A stretch of 64,000 nt of DNA from Pectobacterium polaris (GTDB lineage: Bacteria > Pseudomonadota > Gammaproteobacteria > Enterobacterales > Enterobacteriaceae), in assembly GCF_002307355.1 (NCBI RefSeq), contig NZ_CP017481.1, positions 2,976,001 through 3,040,000 on the forward strand, in the 5' to 3' direction. Below are positions 1-10,793 of the stretch, piece by piece. How positions within the stretch are numbered: the stretch's first letter is position 1; each line of letters begins with the position of its first letter. The notes beneath the pieces were generated by a model. That model ran no database searches. It had not been told where the DNA came from and saw only the letters and a program-made list of their open reading frames with translations. A program made the position numbers and the translations under genes.

Positions 1-2
1 AT

Positions 3-947
3 CTGGCGATTCGTGTGGCGCGTGCCTATAGTGGCGGAACGGGCATTATTGTGAGCCGAGAAGCCTACCATGGGACCAGTGAGTTAACGTCTGGCGCGTC
101 GCCTGCGCTCGGAAGCGGTCAGGCTTTGGCGGCAACAACGCGCCTTGTGCCTGCTCCCGATCGCTATCGGGTAAATGCGCCAGACCTGGGTGCTTGGTTC
201 GCGCAGCAAATTCAATTGCAAATTGATGACATGGCAGCGAACGGCATCAAATTTGCCGGTTTTCTGGCTGATTCCATTTTTTCTTCGGATGGCGTATTAC
301 CGGGACCGGCTGGCTACCTGAAACCGGCGATCGATGTGGTTCATGCCAATGGCGGGATTTTCATCGCCGATGAGGTCCAGCCCGGTTTTGCCCGCACGGG
401 TGAGCATTTTTGGGGATTCGGTCGGCATGGGATCGTGCCTGATGTCGTGACGCTGGGCAAACCTATGGGCAACGGTATACCGGTGTCGGCATTATTGGCA
501 AAAGCCGATGTGCTGGCGGCATTCAGCGATGAAATTCCCTACTTCAATACCTTTGGTGGAAATCCGGTATCGATGGCGGCCGCACAGGCGGTATTCAACG
601 TTATTCATGAGGAAGGTTTACAGGAACATAGCCGCATTGTCGGGGAAAAATTGAAGCGGGAACTGATGCTGCTTGCCGATCGCCATGCGTGTATCGGCGA
701 TGTGCGCGGAGCAGGGCTGTTTATCGGCTTTGAACTGGTCAGCGATCGCGAAACAAAAGCGGCGGATAAAGCGCTGGCGCTGGATGTGGTCGAGCAACTT
801 CGAGCTGAGCGAGTTCTCACGTCAGTTGCGGGCCCCTATGGCAATGTGCTGAAGTTACGCCCGCCGTTAGCCTTTCAGGAGCATGACATTGATTGGCTGG
901 TTGGGGCACTCGATCGCGCGTTAAGCTTGCAGTCACATCGGCGTTAA
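3..947 (+). CDS. Class III aminotransferase, C-terminal part (5' end outside window)
   Basis: The frame is open to the left edge, so the N-terminus is missing; about 314 residues are visible. It has the fold-type I, class III PLP pattern: FIADEVQPGFARTG, whose Asp contacts the PLP ring nitrogen, then TLGKPMGNGIPVSAL with the Schiff-base Lys, then FNTFGGNPVSMAA. The closest family by eye is the alanine-glyoxylate aminotransferase 2 / ethanolamine-phosphate phospho-lyase branch rather than ornithine aminotransferase. The substrate cannot be told from this fragment. The gene ends at TAA 945-947 and no linked gene follows on the same strand before bglX. Confidence 0.85.
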   Translation: MAIRVARAYSGGTGIIVSREAYHGTSELTSGASPALGSGQALAATTRLVPAPDRYRVNAPDLGAWFAQQIQLQIDDMAANGIKFAGFLADSIFSSDGVLPGPAGYLKPAIDVVHANGGIFIADEVQPGFARTGEHFWGFGRHGIVPDVVTLGKPMGNGIPVSALLAKADVLAAFSDEIPYFNTFGGNPVSMAAAQAVFNVIHEEGLQEHSRIVGEKLKRELMLLADRHACIGDVRGAGLFIGFELVSDRETKAADKALALDVVEQLRAERVLTSVAGPYGNVLKLRPPLAFQEHDIDWLVGALDRALSLQSHRR

Positions 948-1293
948 TTTCCCTTCAGATACGCATGCGTCGGTCGCCGTCCGCCGCATGCAGCTCTATG
1001 CCATGCGTTTTCCCCGTCGCTGCCCTCGCTGAATGTGAGTTTTGCGTATCGTTTAGCATTATTCTTGCAGTTTTTATTAAATGAAACCTCAACAAATGCA
1101 CTATATTACGCGCTGTGCATTTGAGTGCGTCGGTGCGGCAACCACTATCGGGAAGCCTTATTCGCTTAAGGCAGGAGAAGGTGTTTTTTGCCTTGTCAGA
1201 GAAGGGATGTGACCGTCGGAATCTTCAACCTGTCTTGTGCTTCAGCGCGCTGTTCTGACTCTGACGCCTGGATTGACTGGGTCTTTATAACGA
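948..1293. other. Intergenic region upstream of bglX
   Basis: 346 bases without a convincing gene. A 63-codon frame here is short, overlaps the aminotransferase end and has no family-like sequence. The bglX promoter should lie here but I cannot assign a -10/-35 pair with confidence. Confidence 0.5.
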
Positions 1294-3600
1294 ATGAAAT
1301 GGCTTACTTCACTGACTATAGCAATTGGACTTGCCTGTAATCCGGCGTTTGCGCAGGAGCTGACGTCTGCGCCGGCCTCAATATCGCCTTCACATCAGCA
1401 ACGTGATGCGTTTGTCACGGATCTGCTGAAGAAAATGACGTTGGAAGAGAAAATCGGCCAGCTCCGATTAATCAGCGTCGGGACGGATAACCCGAAAGAA
1501 GCCATTCGGGAAATGATCAGAAACGGCCAGGTTGGCGCGATTTTTAATACAGTGACCCGTCCAGATATCCGTGAGATGCAAGATCAGGTGATGCAGCTCA
1601 GCCGCCTGAAGATCCCGCTGTTTTTCGCCTACGATGTGGTGCATGGCCAGCGCACGATTTTCCCTATCGCGCTGGGCCTAGCTTCTAGCTGGGATATGGA
1701 CGCGATTGCGAAAAGTGCGCGCGTAGCGGCGTATGAAGCGACGGAAGACGGTCTGAACATGACCTGGGCGCCGATGGTGGATATCACCCGCGATCCGCGC
1801 TGGGGCCGTGTGTCAGAAGGCTTCGGTGAAGATACCTGGCTGACCAGCAAAATTGCCGGTGTGGTAGTCAAATCCTTTCAGGGCGATGACGTAACCGGAC
1901 GCCACTCGCTGATGACCAGCGTAAAACACTACGCGCTCTACGGTGCGGTGGAAGGCGGACGCGACTATAACACCGTGGACATGAGCCCTCAGCGCATGTT
2001 CCAGGACTATATGCCGCCTTACAAAGCGGCGATTGACGCGGGCAGCAGCGGCGTGATGGTCGCGCTGAACTCAATCAACGGTACGCCAGCTACTTCCAAC
2101 AGTTGGTTGCTGAAAGACGTTCTGCGCGATCAGTGGAATTTCAAAGGCATTACCATTACCGATCACGGCGCGATTAAAGAACTGATTAAGCACGGCGTGG
2201 CAAGCGATCCGCGTGATGCATCGCGTCTGGCGATTAAATCCGGTATCGGCATGAGCATGAGCGACGAGTATTTCGTGCGCTATCTGCCTGAGCTGGTGAA
2301 AAGCGGAGCGGTGAGCGTGCAGGAGATCGACGATGCCAGCCGTCAGGTGCTGAACGTGAAATATGATATGGGGCTGTTTGAAGATCCGTATCGTCATTTG
2401 GGGCCAGTCGGTTCCGATCCGGTAGATACTAACGCGGAAAGTCGCTTACACCGTCTGGATGCGCGTGACGTGGCGCGTAAGAGTCTGGTGCTGTTGAAAA
2501 ACCGCCTGCAAACGCTGCCGTTGAAGAAAGAAGGCACGATTGCCGTTGTGGGGCCATTGGCTGACAGCCAGCGCGATACGATGGGAAGCTGGTCTGCTGC
2601 GGGCGTCACGAAACAGACGATTACCGTTTATCAGGGCCTGAAGAATGCCGTCGGCGATAAAGCCACCATTCTTTATGCTAAAGGTGCCAACGTCAGTAAT
2701 CACAAGGGTATTATCGATTTCCTGAATCAGTATGAAGATGCTGTTCAGGTGGATAAACGTCCGCCGCAGGTCATGATCGATGAAGCGGTAGCCGCAGCGA
2801 AGAAGGCGGATGTCGTCGTCGCGGTTGTTGGCGAAGCGGCCGGGATGGCGCATGAAGCGTCCAGCCGTTCGAACATCGACCTGCCGCAAGGCCAGCGTGA
2901 CCTGATTGCCGCGCTGAAAGCCACGGGTAAACCGCTGGTTCTGGTACTGATGAACGGACGCCCTCTGGCGCTGGTGCGTGAAGATCAGCAAGCTGATGCG
3001 TTACTGGAAACCTGGTTCAGCGGTACGGAAGGTGGCAATGCGATCGCCGATGTGCTGTTTGGTGACTATAACCCGTCTGGCAAGCTGCCGATGTCGTTCC
3101 CGCGTTCTGTCGGCCAGATCCCGATTTATTACAATCACCTGCCGTCCGGCCGTCCTTACACGCCGGAAAATCCAGGCAAATACACCTCTCACTACTACGA
3201 TGAGGCCAACGGGCCGCTCTATCCGTTCGGTTACGGCTTGAGCTACACCACGTTCAGCGTGTCAGACGTGCGTTTGTCCAGCCAGACAATGAAGCGTAAC
3301 GGCACGATCAACGCCAGCGTAACGGTGAAAAACACCGGCAGCCGCGCAGGGGAAACGGTAGTCCAGTTGTATCTCCATGATGTGGTGGCTTCCATCAGCC
3401 GTCCGCTGAAAGAGCTGCGTGGTTTTGAGAAAGTGATGCTACATCCGGGAGAATCCCGCACGGTCACCTTCACGCTCGATCAGGACGCGCTGAAGTTCTA
3501 CAATGCCCGCATGCAGCAGGTGGTGGAACCCGGTAAGTTCGACGTGATGATTGGTCTGGATTCACAGCGAGTGAAGAGCGATAGCTTCACCCTGCTATAA
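1294..3600 (+). CDS. bglX: Periplasmic beta-glucosidase, GH3
   Basis: 768 aa and closely similar throughout to E. coli BglX (765 aa). It hydrolyses beta-glucosides in the periplasm. A Sec signal peptide (residues 1-21, hydrophobic core, AFA-Q cleavage) is followed by the GH3 N-terminal barrel, the GH3 C-terminal sandwich and a fibronectin-III-like tail (about 670-760). The catalytic nucleophile is Asp290 in GITITDHGAIKELIKHG. The substrate loop KHYALYGAVEGG is also present. The start matches the E. coli start (MKWL), although no strong ribosome-binding site precedes it. In a plant pathogen it probably helps use cello-oligosaccharides and plant glucosides (inference). Confidence 0.95.
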   Translation: MKWLTSLTIAIGLACNPAFAQELTSAPASISPSHQQRDAFVTDLLKKMTLEEKIGQLRLISVGTDNPKEAIREMIRNGQVGAIFNTVTRPDIREMQDQVMQLSRLKIPLFFAYDVVHGQRTIFPIALGLASSWDMDAIAKSARVAAYEATEDGLNMTWAPMVDITRDPRWGRVSEGFGEDTWLTSKIAGVVVKSFQGDDVTGRHSLMTSVKHYALYGAVEGGRDYNTVDMSPQRMFQDYMPPYKAAIDAGSSGVMVALNSINGTPATSNSWLLKDVLRDQWNFKGITITDHGAIKELIKHGVASDPRDASRLAIKSGIGMSMSDEYFVRYLPELVKSGAVSVQEIDDASRQVLNVKYDMGLFEDPYRHLGPVGSDPVDTNAESRLHRLDARDVARKSLVLLKNRLQTLPLKKEGTIAVVGPLADSQRDTMGSWSAAGVTKQTITVYQGLKNAVGDKATILYAKGANVSNHKGIIDFLNQYEDAVQVDKRPPQVMIDEAVAAAKKADVVVAVVGEAAGMAHEASSRSNIDLPQGQRDLIAALKATGKPLVLVLMNGRPLALVREDQQADALLETWFSGTEGGNAIADVLFGDYNPSGKLPMSFPRSVGQIPIYYNHLPSGRPYTPENPGKYTSHYYDEANGPLYPFGYGLSYTTFSVSDVRLSSQTMKRNGTINASVTVKNTGSRAGETVVQLYLHDVVASISRPLKELRGFEKVMLHPGESRTVTFTLDQDALKFYNARMQQVVEPGKFDVMIGLDSQRVKSDSFTLL

Positions 3601-3609
3601 TGATGTTTG

Positions 3610-3638
3610 TCTCGCCGCCGGGAATACTGGCGGCGAGA
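3610..3638 (+). terminator. Hairpin after bglX
   Basis: Perfect 10-bp stem TCTCGCCGCC / GGCGGCGAGA with a 9-base loop, 9 bases after the bglX stop. No T-tract follows, so it may stabilise the 3' end rather than terminate strongly. Confidence 0.6.
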
Positions 3639-3700
3639 TGGATTGTGATGACCGTAATACAGTGTAATCGTCGGAGAATCAGGGATTGCAGGAGAAAGGT

Positions 3701-4240
3701 ATGCCGTTGACTGAAGTGGTGCTGGTTGATGAAAATGACAGGCCAACGGGCGTAATGGAAAAGCAGGAAGCGCATGTAAAAGGAGCATTACATCGTGCGA
3801 TTACCGTCTATGTTTTCAACTCTCGCCAGCAGTTGTTATTGCAGCAGCGCGCAGAGGAGAAATATCACAGCGGCGGTTTATGGAGTAACACCTGCTGTAG
3901 TCACCCTGCGCCCGGTGAAGAGACGTTGCAGGCAGCACATCGCCGCTTGTATGAGGAAATGGGTTTACGCTGTGCGCTGACGCCGATGTTTACGCTGACC
4001 TATCGTTTGCCGCTGGATAACGGGCTGATTGAGCATGAACTGGGGCATGTGTATTTTGGCGTGACGGACGATGTGCCGCAGATAAATCCCGATGAAGTGT
4101 CGAACTATGTATACCAGTCGATAGACGAGATTGCCCAGCAGATGGCGACGACGCCCGAACAGTTTACAGCCTGGTTCCAACTGACCTTCGCACGTATTCC
4201 TGAGTACTGGCAGACGTTTCAGTCAGAGCAATCACATTAG
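3701..4240 (+). CDS. idi: Isopentenyl-diphosphate delta-isomerase
   Basis: 179 aa, type I (Nudix-fold) isomerase interconverting isopentenyl and dimethylallyl diphosphate for isoprenoid synthesis in the cytoplasm. Visible hallmarks are the catalytic-cysteine motif NTCCSHP (about residue 67), the Nudix-like segment AAHRRLYEEMG with the catalytic Glu region, and HELGHVYFG. The ATG at 3701 is chosen over an in-frame TTG at 3686 because AGGAG lies 6-10 bases before it (3690-3694). It is transcribed alone, between the bglX hairpin and a short tandem repeat that begins in its last codons. Confidence 0.93.
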   Translation: MPLTEVVLVDENDRPTGVMEKQEAHVKGALHRAITVYVFNSRQQLLLQQRAEEKYHSGGLWSNTCCSHPAPGEETLQAAHRRLYEEMGLRCALTPMFTLTYRLPLDNGLIEHELGHVYFGVTDDVPQINPDEVSNYVYQSIDEIAQQMATTPEQFTAWFQLTFARIPEYWQTFQSEQSH

Positions 4241-4316
4241 TTAAAACAGTCGCATTAGTTAAAAAATCACGTTAGCTCGAACAACCACGTTAGACTAAAT
4301 AACCGCGTTAATTGCC
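4233..4316. repeat. Degenerate 18-bp tandem repeat, about 4.7 units
   Basis: Four consecutive 18-base units start at 4233, 4251, 4269 and 4287, and a partial fifth starts at 4305. Each begins with a form of CxCATTAG / ACGTTAG and most end in an A-rich tail. The first unit includes the idi stop codon. Divergence increases along the array. No function is evident; it may be a slippage-derived tail. Confidence 0.55.
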
Positions 4317-4393
4317 GTGTTTCCGTGTGGCACCGTTCGTGCGTTAGTGTATTGGTGCCGTAAGAATAGAGTGAACGCGGCGGGCCGAAAGCC

Positions 4394-4501
4394 TCAGCCC
4401 GAGTGCACGATAATAATGTAACCCACCAGCATCATGCCGGAGATGCCACCTAAGGCAAGCAGGGAAAAGAGACCGATAATACCGATTTTTTTAAGAGTCA
4501 T
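4394..4501 (-). CDS. Small hydrophobic membrane protein (35 aa)
   Basis: A 35-codon frame beginning MTLKKIGIIGLFSLLALGG and ending IVHSG. It has a basic N-terminus and a single continuous hydrophobic stretch (residues 6-32), as in known enterobacterial single-span mini-proteins. AAGGAT precedes the ATG by 7 bases, a good ribosome-binding site. I cannot match it to a named family. It is monocistronic, in the gap between idi and the LysE-family gene. Confidence 0.6.
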   Translation of the reverse strand: MTLKKIGIIGLFSLLALGGISGMMLVGYIIIVHSG

Positions 4502-4622
4502 CAGGTTATCCTTTTGTTAATTGCCCCGAATTATAAAGCCTTCCGCCCATGAAACAAGGCCAAAACGCTCCGCGCTTTTTAACTGCCCTTCATTACCGAA
4601 ATAACAATTAGTAAAACGACAA

Positions 4623-5270
4623 TTATCGAAATAACAGCAGTAGACCGAAAAACATCAGAATGACACCGGCTCCGCGCTCAATCGGGTTAAGCCAGCGGGT
4701 TAAACGCTGCTGAATCAGCGGGCGAGCGATCAGCGCGGCGATCAACAGATCCCACACCAGAACGACAGAAAACATCCAGCTACCGCTGACGACTTGCTGC
4801 GTAGGTGTCACATGTTGCCCAAGAATGCTGGTCATCAGACTGATGTAGAACAGCATGTTCTTGGGATTCAACAGCGCCGAGCCGAGCCCCAGCAGGATTT
4901 GTTTACGCAGCGTCGGGCAACTGTCGGACTGCTGATCCGCCTGTAGCGACAGCACAGAGAGACTTTTCACTAGCTGATAACCAATCCAGAGCAGATAAGC
5001 GGCACCGCCTAACTCGATGAGGGTAAACAGCGTGGGTGAATGTTGAATGCCTGCCCAGCCGATCGCCGCCAGCAGAATGTAAATGCCGTTGCCTAGCGCG
5101 ATGCCCAGACAAATTCCCGCACTGCCGCGCAGTCGGTAGCGAATGGCGTAGGCTGTCAGCAGAAAGAAGTCTGGGCCAGGACTTAGAAGCGCCACAAAAT
5201 GCGCCAGCGCCAGAGCAGGAAAATGGGTGGGAAAGAGCGAATCGGCGGAAAAAAGCGTACTGATAAACAT
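4623..5270 (-). CDS. LysE/RhtB-family amino-acid exporter
   Basis: 215 aa with about six membrane spans. The family signature near the N-terminus, ALLSPGPDFFLLTAYAIRY, holds the conserved SPGPDF motif of LysE/RhtB exporters of amino acids or homoserine-type compounds. The start at 5270 is supported by GAGGTCAG about 8 bases upstream; a longer frame to 5438 would run into the intergenic region and the end of the AraC gene. It lies 52 bases downstream of the AraC-type regulator on the same strand, so the regulator probably controls it. The exported substrate is unknown. Confidence 0.88.
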   Translation of the reverse strand: MFISTLFSADSLFPTHFPALALAHFVALLSPGPDFFLLTAYAIRYRLRGSAGICLGIALGNGIYILLAAIGWAGIQHSPTLFTLIELGGAAYLLWIGYQLVKSLSVLSLQADQQSDSCPTLRKQILLGLGSALLNPKNMLFYISLMTSILGQHVTPTQQVVSGSWMFSVVLVWDLLIAALIARPLIQQRLTRWLNPIERGAGVILMFFGLLLLFR

Positions 5271-5322
5271 GATATTTCTGACCTCAATAAGTAATCGAGG
5301 CCAGTCTAGACAAGGTGTTCGG

Positions 5323-6168
5323 CTATTTATTGTCAAATATTGATCGCGCGTACTGACCCGGCGTTGCGGCGGTGTATTGTACAAACGTTTTGTGGAAATG
5401 GCTTTGATCGCAGAAGCCGCTTTGATAGCTGGCATCAACCAGCGGTGTGCCCTGTTTCAGCAGCGATTTGGCATACTCAATGCGGGCATTATTCAGGAAG
5501 GCCATCGGTGTAATGCCGGTATCGTGACGAAACTGCCGCACGATGGTTTCACGCCGCAGGTTCAGCTCCTCTGCCAGCGTTTCCAGCGAGGGCGACTCTT
5601 GTAAATTATTCAGCAGACGTTCGCGTACGTGTCGCGTCGTGGTTTGCGAAGCATGATGGGGTAAGGCGGGTAAGCAGGATGGCGCAGGTTGGCAATATTG
5701 TCGCCAAATGGGCTCCAGCATCGCTTTGAGCTGGTTATCTGCCGATGTTATGTCTCCCCGATACAGTAGAGCAACCACGTGCTGATAACGTATAAACAGG
5801 GCGGGATCGCGCAGAACAACGCGGTTGCAATGCAAGGTCTCCGCCCGATAACCACAGTGAGCCGCGATCTGATCGAGACACCATTCGGTATCCAGATAAA
5901 GCATGTGATAACTGCGTGTTTTTCCGGGCAGCGGGTTACAGCTGTGCGGCTGTTGAGGATCGATGAAGATCAGATCGCCAACCTGTAAGTGATGGGTTTC
6001 GTTGCGGTAATGGCAAAGCGTTTCGCCGTGTTCTATCGCGCCAATCGAGAACTGCGCATGGCTGTGTGTTTTATAGGCGTGGCTGCTGTTGCGCGTGCTG
6101 CGGCTTTCAACATGCGGTAGTCGTGGCGAAAACCAGTACGATTGGTTAATGGCGTGGACTGAAGACAT
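5323..6168 (-). CDS. AraC-family transcriptional regulator
   Basis: 281 aa. The N-terminal half is a cupin-type ligand domain (THSHAQFSIGAIEHGETLCHY, then VGDLIFIDPQQPHSCNP). The C-terminal half (about 180-278) carries the two helix-turn-helix motifs of AraC/XylS proteins, including RETIVRQFRHDTGITPMAF and DQSHFHKTFVQYTAATPGQYA. The arrangement with the LysE-family exporter 52 bases downstream is a common regulator-exporter pair in which the regulator senses the exported amino acid or analogue (inference). Confidence 0.92.
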   Translation of the reverse strand: MSSVHAINQSYWFSPRLPHVESRSTRNSSHAYKTHSHAQFSIGAIEHGETLCHYRNETHHLQVGDLIFIDPQQPHSCNPLPGKTRSYHMLYLDTEWCLDQIAAHCGYRAETLHCNRVVLRDPALFIRYQHVVALLYRGDITSADNQLKAMLEPIWRQYCQPAPSCLPALPHHASQTTTRHVRERLLNNLQESPSLETLAEELNLRRETIVRQFRHDTGITPMAFLNNARIEYAKSLLKQGTPLVDASYQSGFCDQSHFHKTFVQYTAATPGQYARSIFDNK

Positions 6169-6317
6169 AACTTACCGCTCGTGACAAATAGGGGGCTTAA
6201 CCCTAATCGCTGGGCAGACGATTGTCGAGGTCGGAATGGTCACGAACGTGATATCGGCTGACGTCGCCGGGCGTCTGTGGGACAATGGCGGCCAGATTAC
6301 CCAGATACAGAGTATGC

Positions 6318-8417
6318 ATGACGCTGTCCCCCGCAATAAAATTGCAGATTGGTCAATGGTATAAGGCCCTGCAAGAGCAAATCCCGGATTTTATTTCCCG
6401 CGTTCCCCAGCGACAGATGATTGCCGAAGTGGCGAAAACGCTAGCGGGTGATTACCCGCGCCATTTGGCTATTGAAGCGCCAACCGGCGTCGGGAAAACG
6501 CTTTCTTACCTGATTCCGGGTATTGCGGTAGGGCGTGCGGAGGACAAAACGCTGGTGGTCAGCACCGCGAATGTGGCGTTGCAGGATCAGATTTACAGCA
6601 AAGATTTGCCGCTGTTGCAGAAGTTTATTCCCGAACTGAAATTCACCGCTGCATTTGGCCGCCGTCGTTATATTTGCCCACGTAATTTGGCGATGTTGGC
6701 AACCGATCCCGATGCGCAGGGGGATTTACCGCTCTTTCTGGATGATGAACTGATGTCCGCCAGCAAGGAGGAAAAACGGACCTGTGTGCGGCTTGAAAAA
6801 GCGCTGCAAGGTCATGCCTGGGATGGGCTGCGCGATCATTATCAGGATTCAATTGACGATAGCCTGTGGCAGAAATTGTGTACAGACAAAGCGAACTGCC
6901 TTGCGCACAACTGTCATTATTACCGCGAGTGCCCGTTCTTTATCGCCCGGCGTGAGATCGAGCAGGCCGATGTTGTCGTCACCAACCATGCGCTGGTGAT
7001 GGCGGCGATGGAAAGCGAATCGGTACTTCCTCCTCCTAAGAATCTCCTGTTGGTGCTCGACGAAGGCCACCATATCCCCGACGTTGCCCGCGATACGCTG
7101 GAGATGTCTGGTGATATTCATCCGGCTTATATGATGGCGCAACTGGAACAGCTGGTACAGCTTATCGGCCAGTGCATGGCGCAATTTGCGCCTAAATCAC
7201 CGCCGCGACTCGCTAACAGCGAGCGGTTAACCAGCCACTGTGAGGAGATCCGCGAGTGCGTGCTGTCTTTCTCGCAAATGTGCGGGCTGTTTCTTCCGCA
7301 TGACGGGCAGGAAACCGAATACCGTTTTGCGATGGGCAAAATGCCGGATGAAATGCGTGAACTCTGCGTGCGGTTGTTCAAACTGACGGACACGCTGCGG
7401 GCGCTGGCGGAGTATATGCTTAACGATCTCAGCGAGAAAACCGGCAAGCATGACGTGGTGCGCGTCTATCAGGCATTACTGAAAATGAGTCGCCAACAGG
7501 GCTACCTTGAGTCTATGAGTAAACTGTGGCGATTGGCGGCGATGGAGAAATCATCGAACGCACCGGTCTCCAAATGGATAACGCGGGAAATGCGCGATAA
7601 CCAGCCGCATCTTCACCTGCACTGTGCGGGCATTCGCGTCTGCGATCAGCTTGAAAGGCTGCTGTGGGGGAAGGTATCGCACGTTGTGATGACCTCGGCA
7701 ACGCTGCGCTCGCTGAACAGTTTTTCTCGTATACAGGAGCTTTCTGGCCTGAGCGAGCAGGAAGGGGACACTTTCATCGCGCTGGATTCGCCGTTCAACC
7801 ACCGCGAGCAGGGGCGTCTGGTGATTCCCAAAATGCGTTATGAACCGCTGATGGAATCTGAAGCGCAGCATATTGCTGAAATGGCGCAATTTTTCCGAGC
7901 GGAGCTAAAACAGGATAAGCATAAAGGGATGCTGATGCTGTTTGCCAGCCAGCGTGCGATGCAGCTCTTTCTGACGCAGGTGACCGATTTACGCCTGATG
8001 CTACTGGTTCAAGGAGATAAGCCGCGCTACAGGCTGGTCGAGCTACATCGTCAGCGGGTACAGGAAGGCCAGACCAGCGTGCTGATTGGTTTGCAGTCCT
8101 TTGCGGAAGGGTTGGATCTGAAAGGGGAGCTCCTTACTCAGGTGCATATCCATAAAATTGCGTTTCCGCCTATCGACAGCCCGGTCATTCTGACGGAAGG
8201 CGAATGGTTAAAAAGCCTCAAACGGCATCCGTTTATCGTACAAAGTTTGCCTAGCGCCTCGTTTAACCTCATCCAGCAGGTTGGACGCCTTATTCGTAGC
8301 CATGACTGCTTTGGTGAAATCGTCATTTACGATCGTCGCCTGTTGACTAAAGGCTATGGCGCACAGCTGCTGGCGGCGCTGCCCGTCTTCCCGATTGAAC
8401 AACGGGATATGCCATAA
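6318..8417 (+). CDS. dinG: ATP-dependent Fe-S helicase DinG
   Basis: 699 aa, an XPD-like superfamily 2 helicase that unwinds 5'-tailed duplexes, R-loops and D-loops during DNA damage. Walker A APTGVGKT (54-61), the DEGHH Walker B box (247-251) and motif VI (QQVGRLIRS) are all present. The four [4Fe-4S] cysteines are Cys120, Cys194, Cys199 and Cys205, the same numbering as E. coli DinG. That coincidence supports the ATG at 6318 over the longer frame from 6285. The C-terminus is somewhat shorter than the E. coli protein (716 aa) and lacks its basic tail. I did not find a clear LexA box upstream. Confidence 0.95.
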   Translation: MTLSPAIKLQIGQWYKALQEQIPDFISRVPQRQMIAEVAKTLAGDYPRHLAIEAPTGVGKTLSYLIPGIAVGRAEDKTLVVSTANVALQDQIYSKDLPLLQKFIPELKFTAAFGRRRYICPRNLAMLATDPDAQGDLPLFLDDELMSASKEEKRTCVRLEKALQGHAWDGLRDHYQDSIDDSLWQKLCTDKANCLAHNCHYYRECPFFIARREIEQADVVVTNHALVMAAMESESVLPPPKNLLLVLDEGHHIPDVARDTLEMSGDIHPAYMMAQLEQLVQLIGQCMAQFAPKSPPRLANSERLTSHCEEIRECVLSFSQMCGLFLPHDGQETEYRFAMGKMPDEMRELCVRLFKLTDTLRALAEYMLNDLSEKTGKHDVVRVYQALLKMSRQQGYLESMSKLWRLAAMEKSSNAPVSKWITREMRDNQPHLHLHCAGIRVCDQLERLLWGKVSHVVMTSATLRSLNSFSRIQELSGLSEQEGDTFIALDSPFNHREQGRLVIPKMRYEPLMESEAQHIAEMAQFFRAELKQDKHKGMLMLFASQRAMQLFLTQVTDLRLMLLVQGDKPRYRLVELHRQRVQEGQTSVLIGLQSFAEGLDLKGELLTQVHIHKIAFPPIDSPVILTEGEWLKSLKRHPFIVQSLPSASFNLIQQVGRLIRSHDCFGEIVIYDRRLLTKGYGAQLLAALPVFPIEQRDMP

Positions 8418-10359
<1,942 letters not shown>

Positions 10360-10365
10360 TGTAGC

Positions 10366-10393
10366 AAGGACGGGGTAACCCCCGTCCTTTTCT
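10366..10393 (+). terminator. Terminator/attenuator between prtW and inh
   Basis: Perfect 10-bp stem AAGGACGGGG / CCCCGTCCTT with a 4-base loop, followed by TTTCT. It lies 7 bases after the prtW stop. Partial read-through would make much more protease message than inhibitor and secretion message. Confidence 0.8.
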
Positions 10394-10413
10394 GTTATCG
10401 ACTTGGGGCCACT

Positions 10414-10776
10414 ATGAAAAAGTTAATCATCGCGGCGCTGTTAAGTGCAATAAGCGGAGGATGTATGGCGAGTAGTTTGAAGTTGCCTTCAGCAAGTGAG
10501 CTAAGCGGCGTATGGCAATTGCGTGGCGGGGAACAGCAGTGTGAGGTCGTGCTGCACAATACGCCGTTAGTGGATAACACCTGGCGTCTTGAGGGTGATG
10601 CACCGTGCTTAAAAGCGCTGCTGCCGGATGTGCCTGCTGGATGGCGGCCGACGCCGGACGGTATCACGCTGACGAAAGAACAGGGCCAGTCCGTGGCGTT
10701 CTTTAGCAAGGAAAAAGAGGGCTATACGCTGATATTGCCTGATGGCAGTGCACGTACGTTGCATAAACAGCCCTGA
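10414..10776 (+). CDS. inh: Periplasmic metalloprotease inhibitor (Inh/AprI family)
   Basis: 120 aa. A signal peptide (about residues 1-19, [16 protein letters not shown] core) is followed by the inhibitor domain starting [17 protein letters not shown]. The N-terminal strand of such inhibitors plugs the serralysin active site, with Ser1-Ser2-Leu3-type residues contacting the zinc. Two cysteines (in QQCEVV and APCLKAL) fit the conserved disulfide. Its role is to protect the periplasm from stray protease. It sits between the protease and its transporter genes, the usual order. Confidence 0.92.
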   Translation: MKKLIIAALLSAISGGCMASSLKLPSASELSGVWQLRGGEQQCEVVLHNTPLVDNTWRLEGDAPCLKALLPDVPAGWRPTPDGITLTKEQGQSVAFFSKEKEGYTLILPDGSARTLHKQP

Positions 10777-10793
10777 CAGGAGAGGCAAACGCA

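Noticed and set aside
893..1084. 63-codon frame after the aminotransferase
   Set aside because: Overlaps the real gene's end, no ribosome site, low-complexity composition.
2446..2991. 181-codon frame opposite bglX
   Set aside because: Antisense shadow of a strongly conserved GH3 gene.
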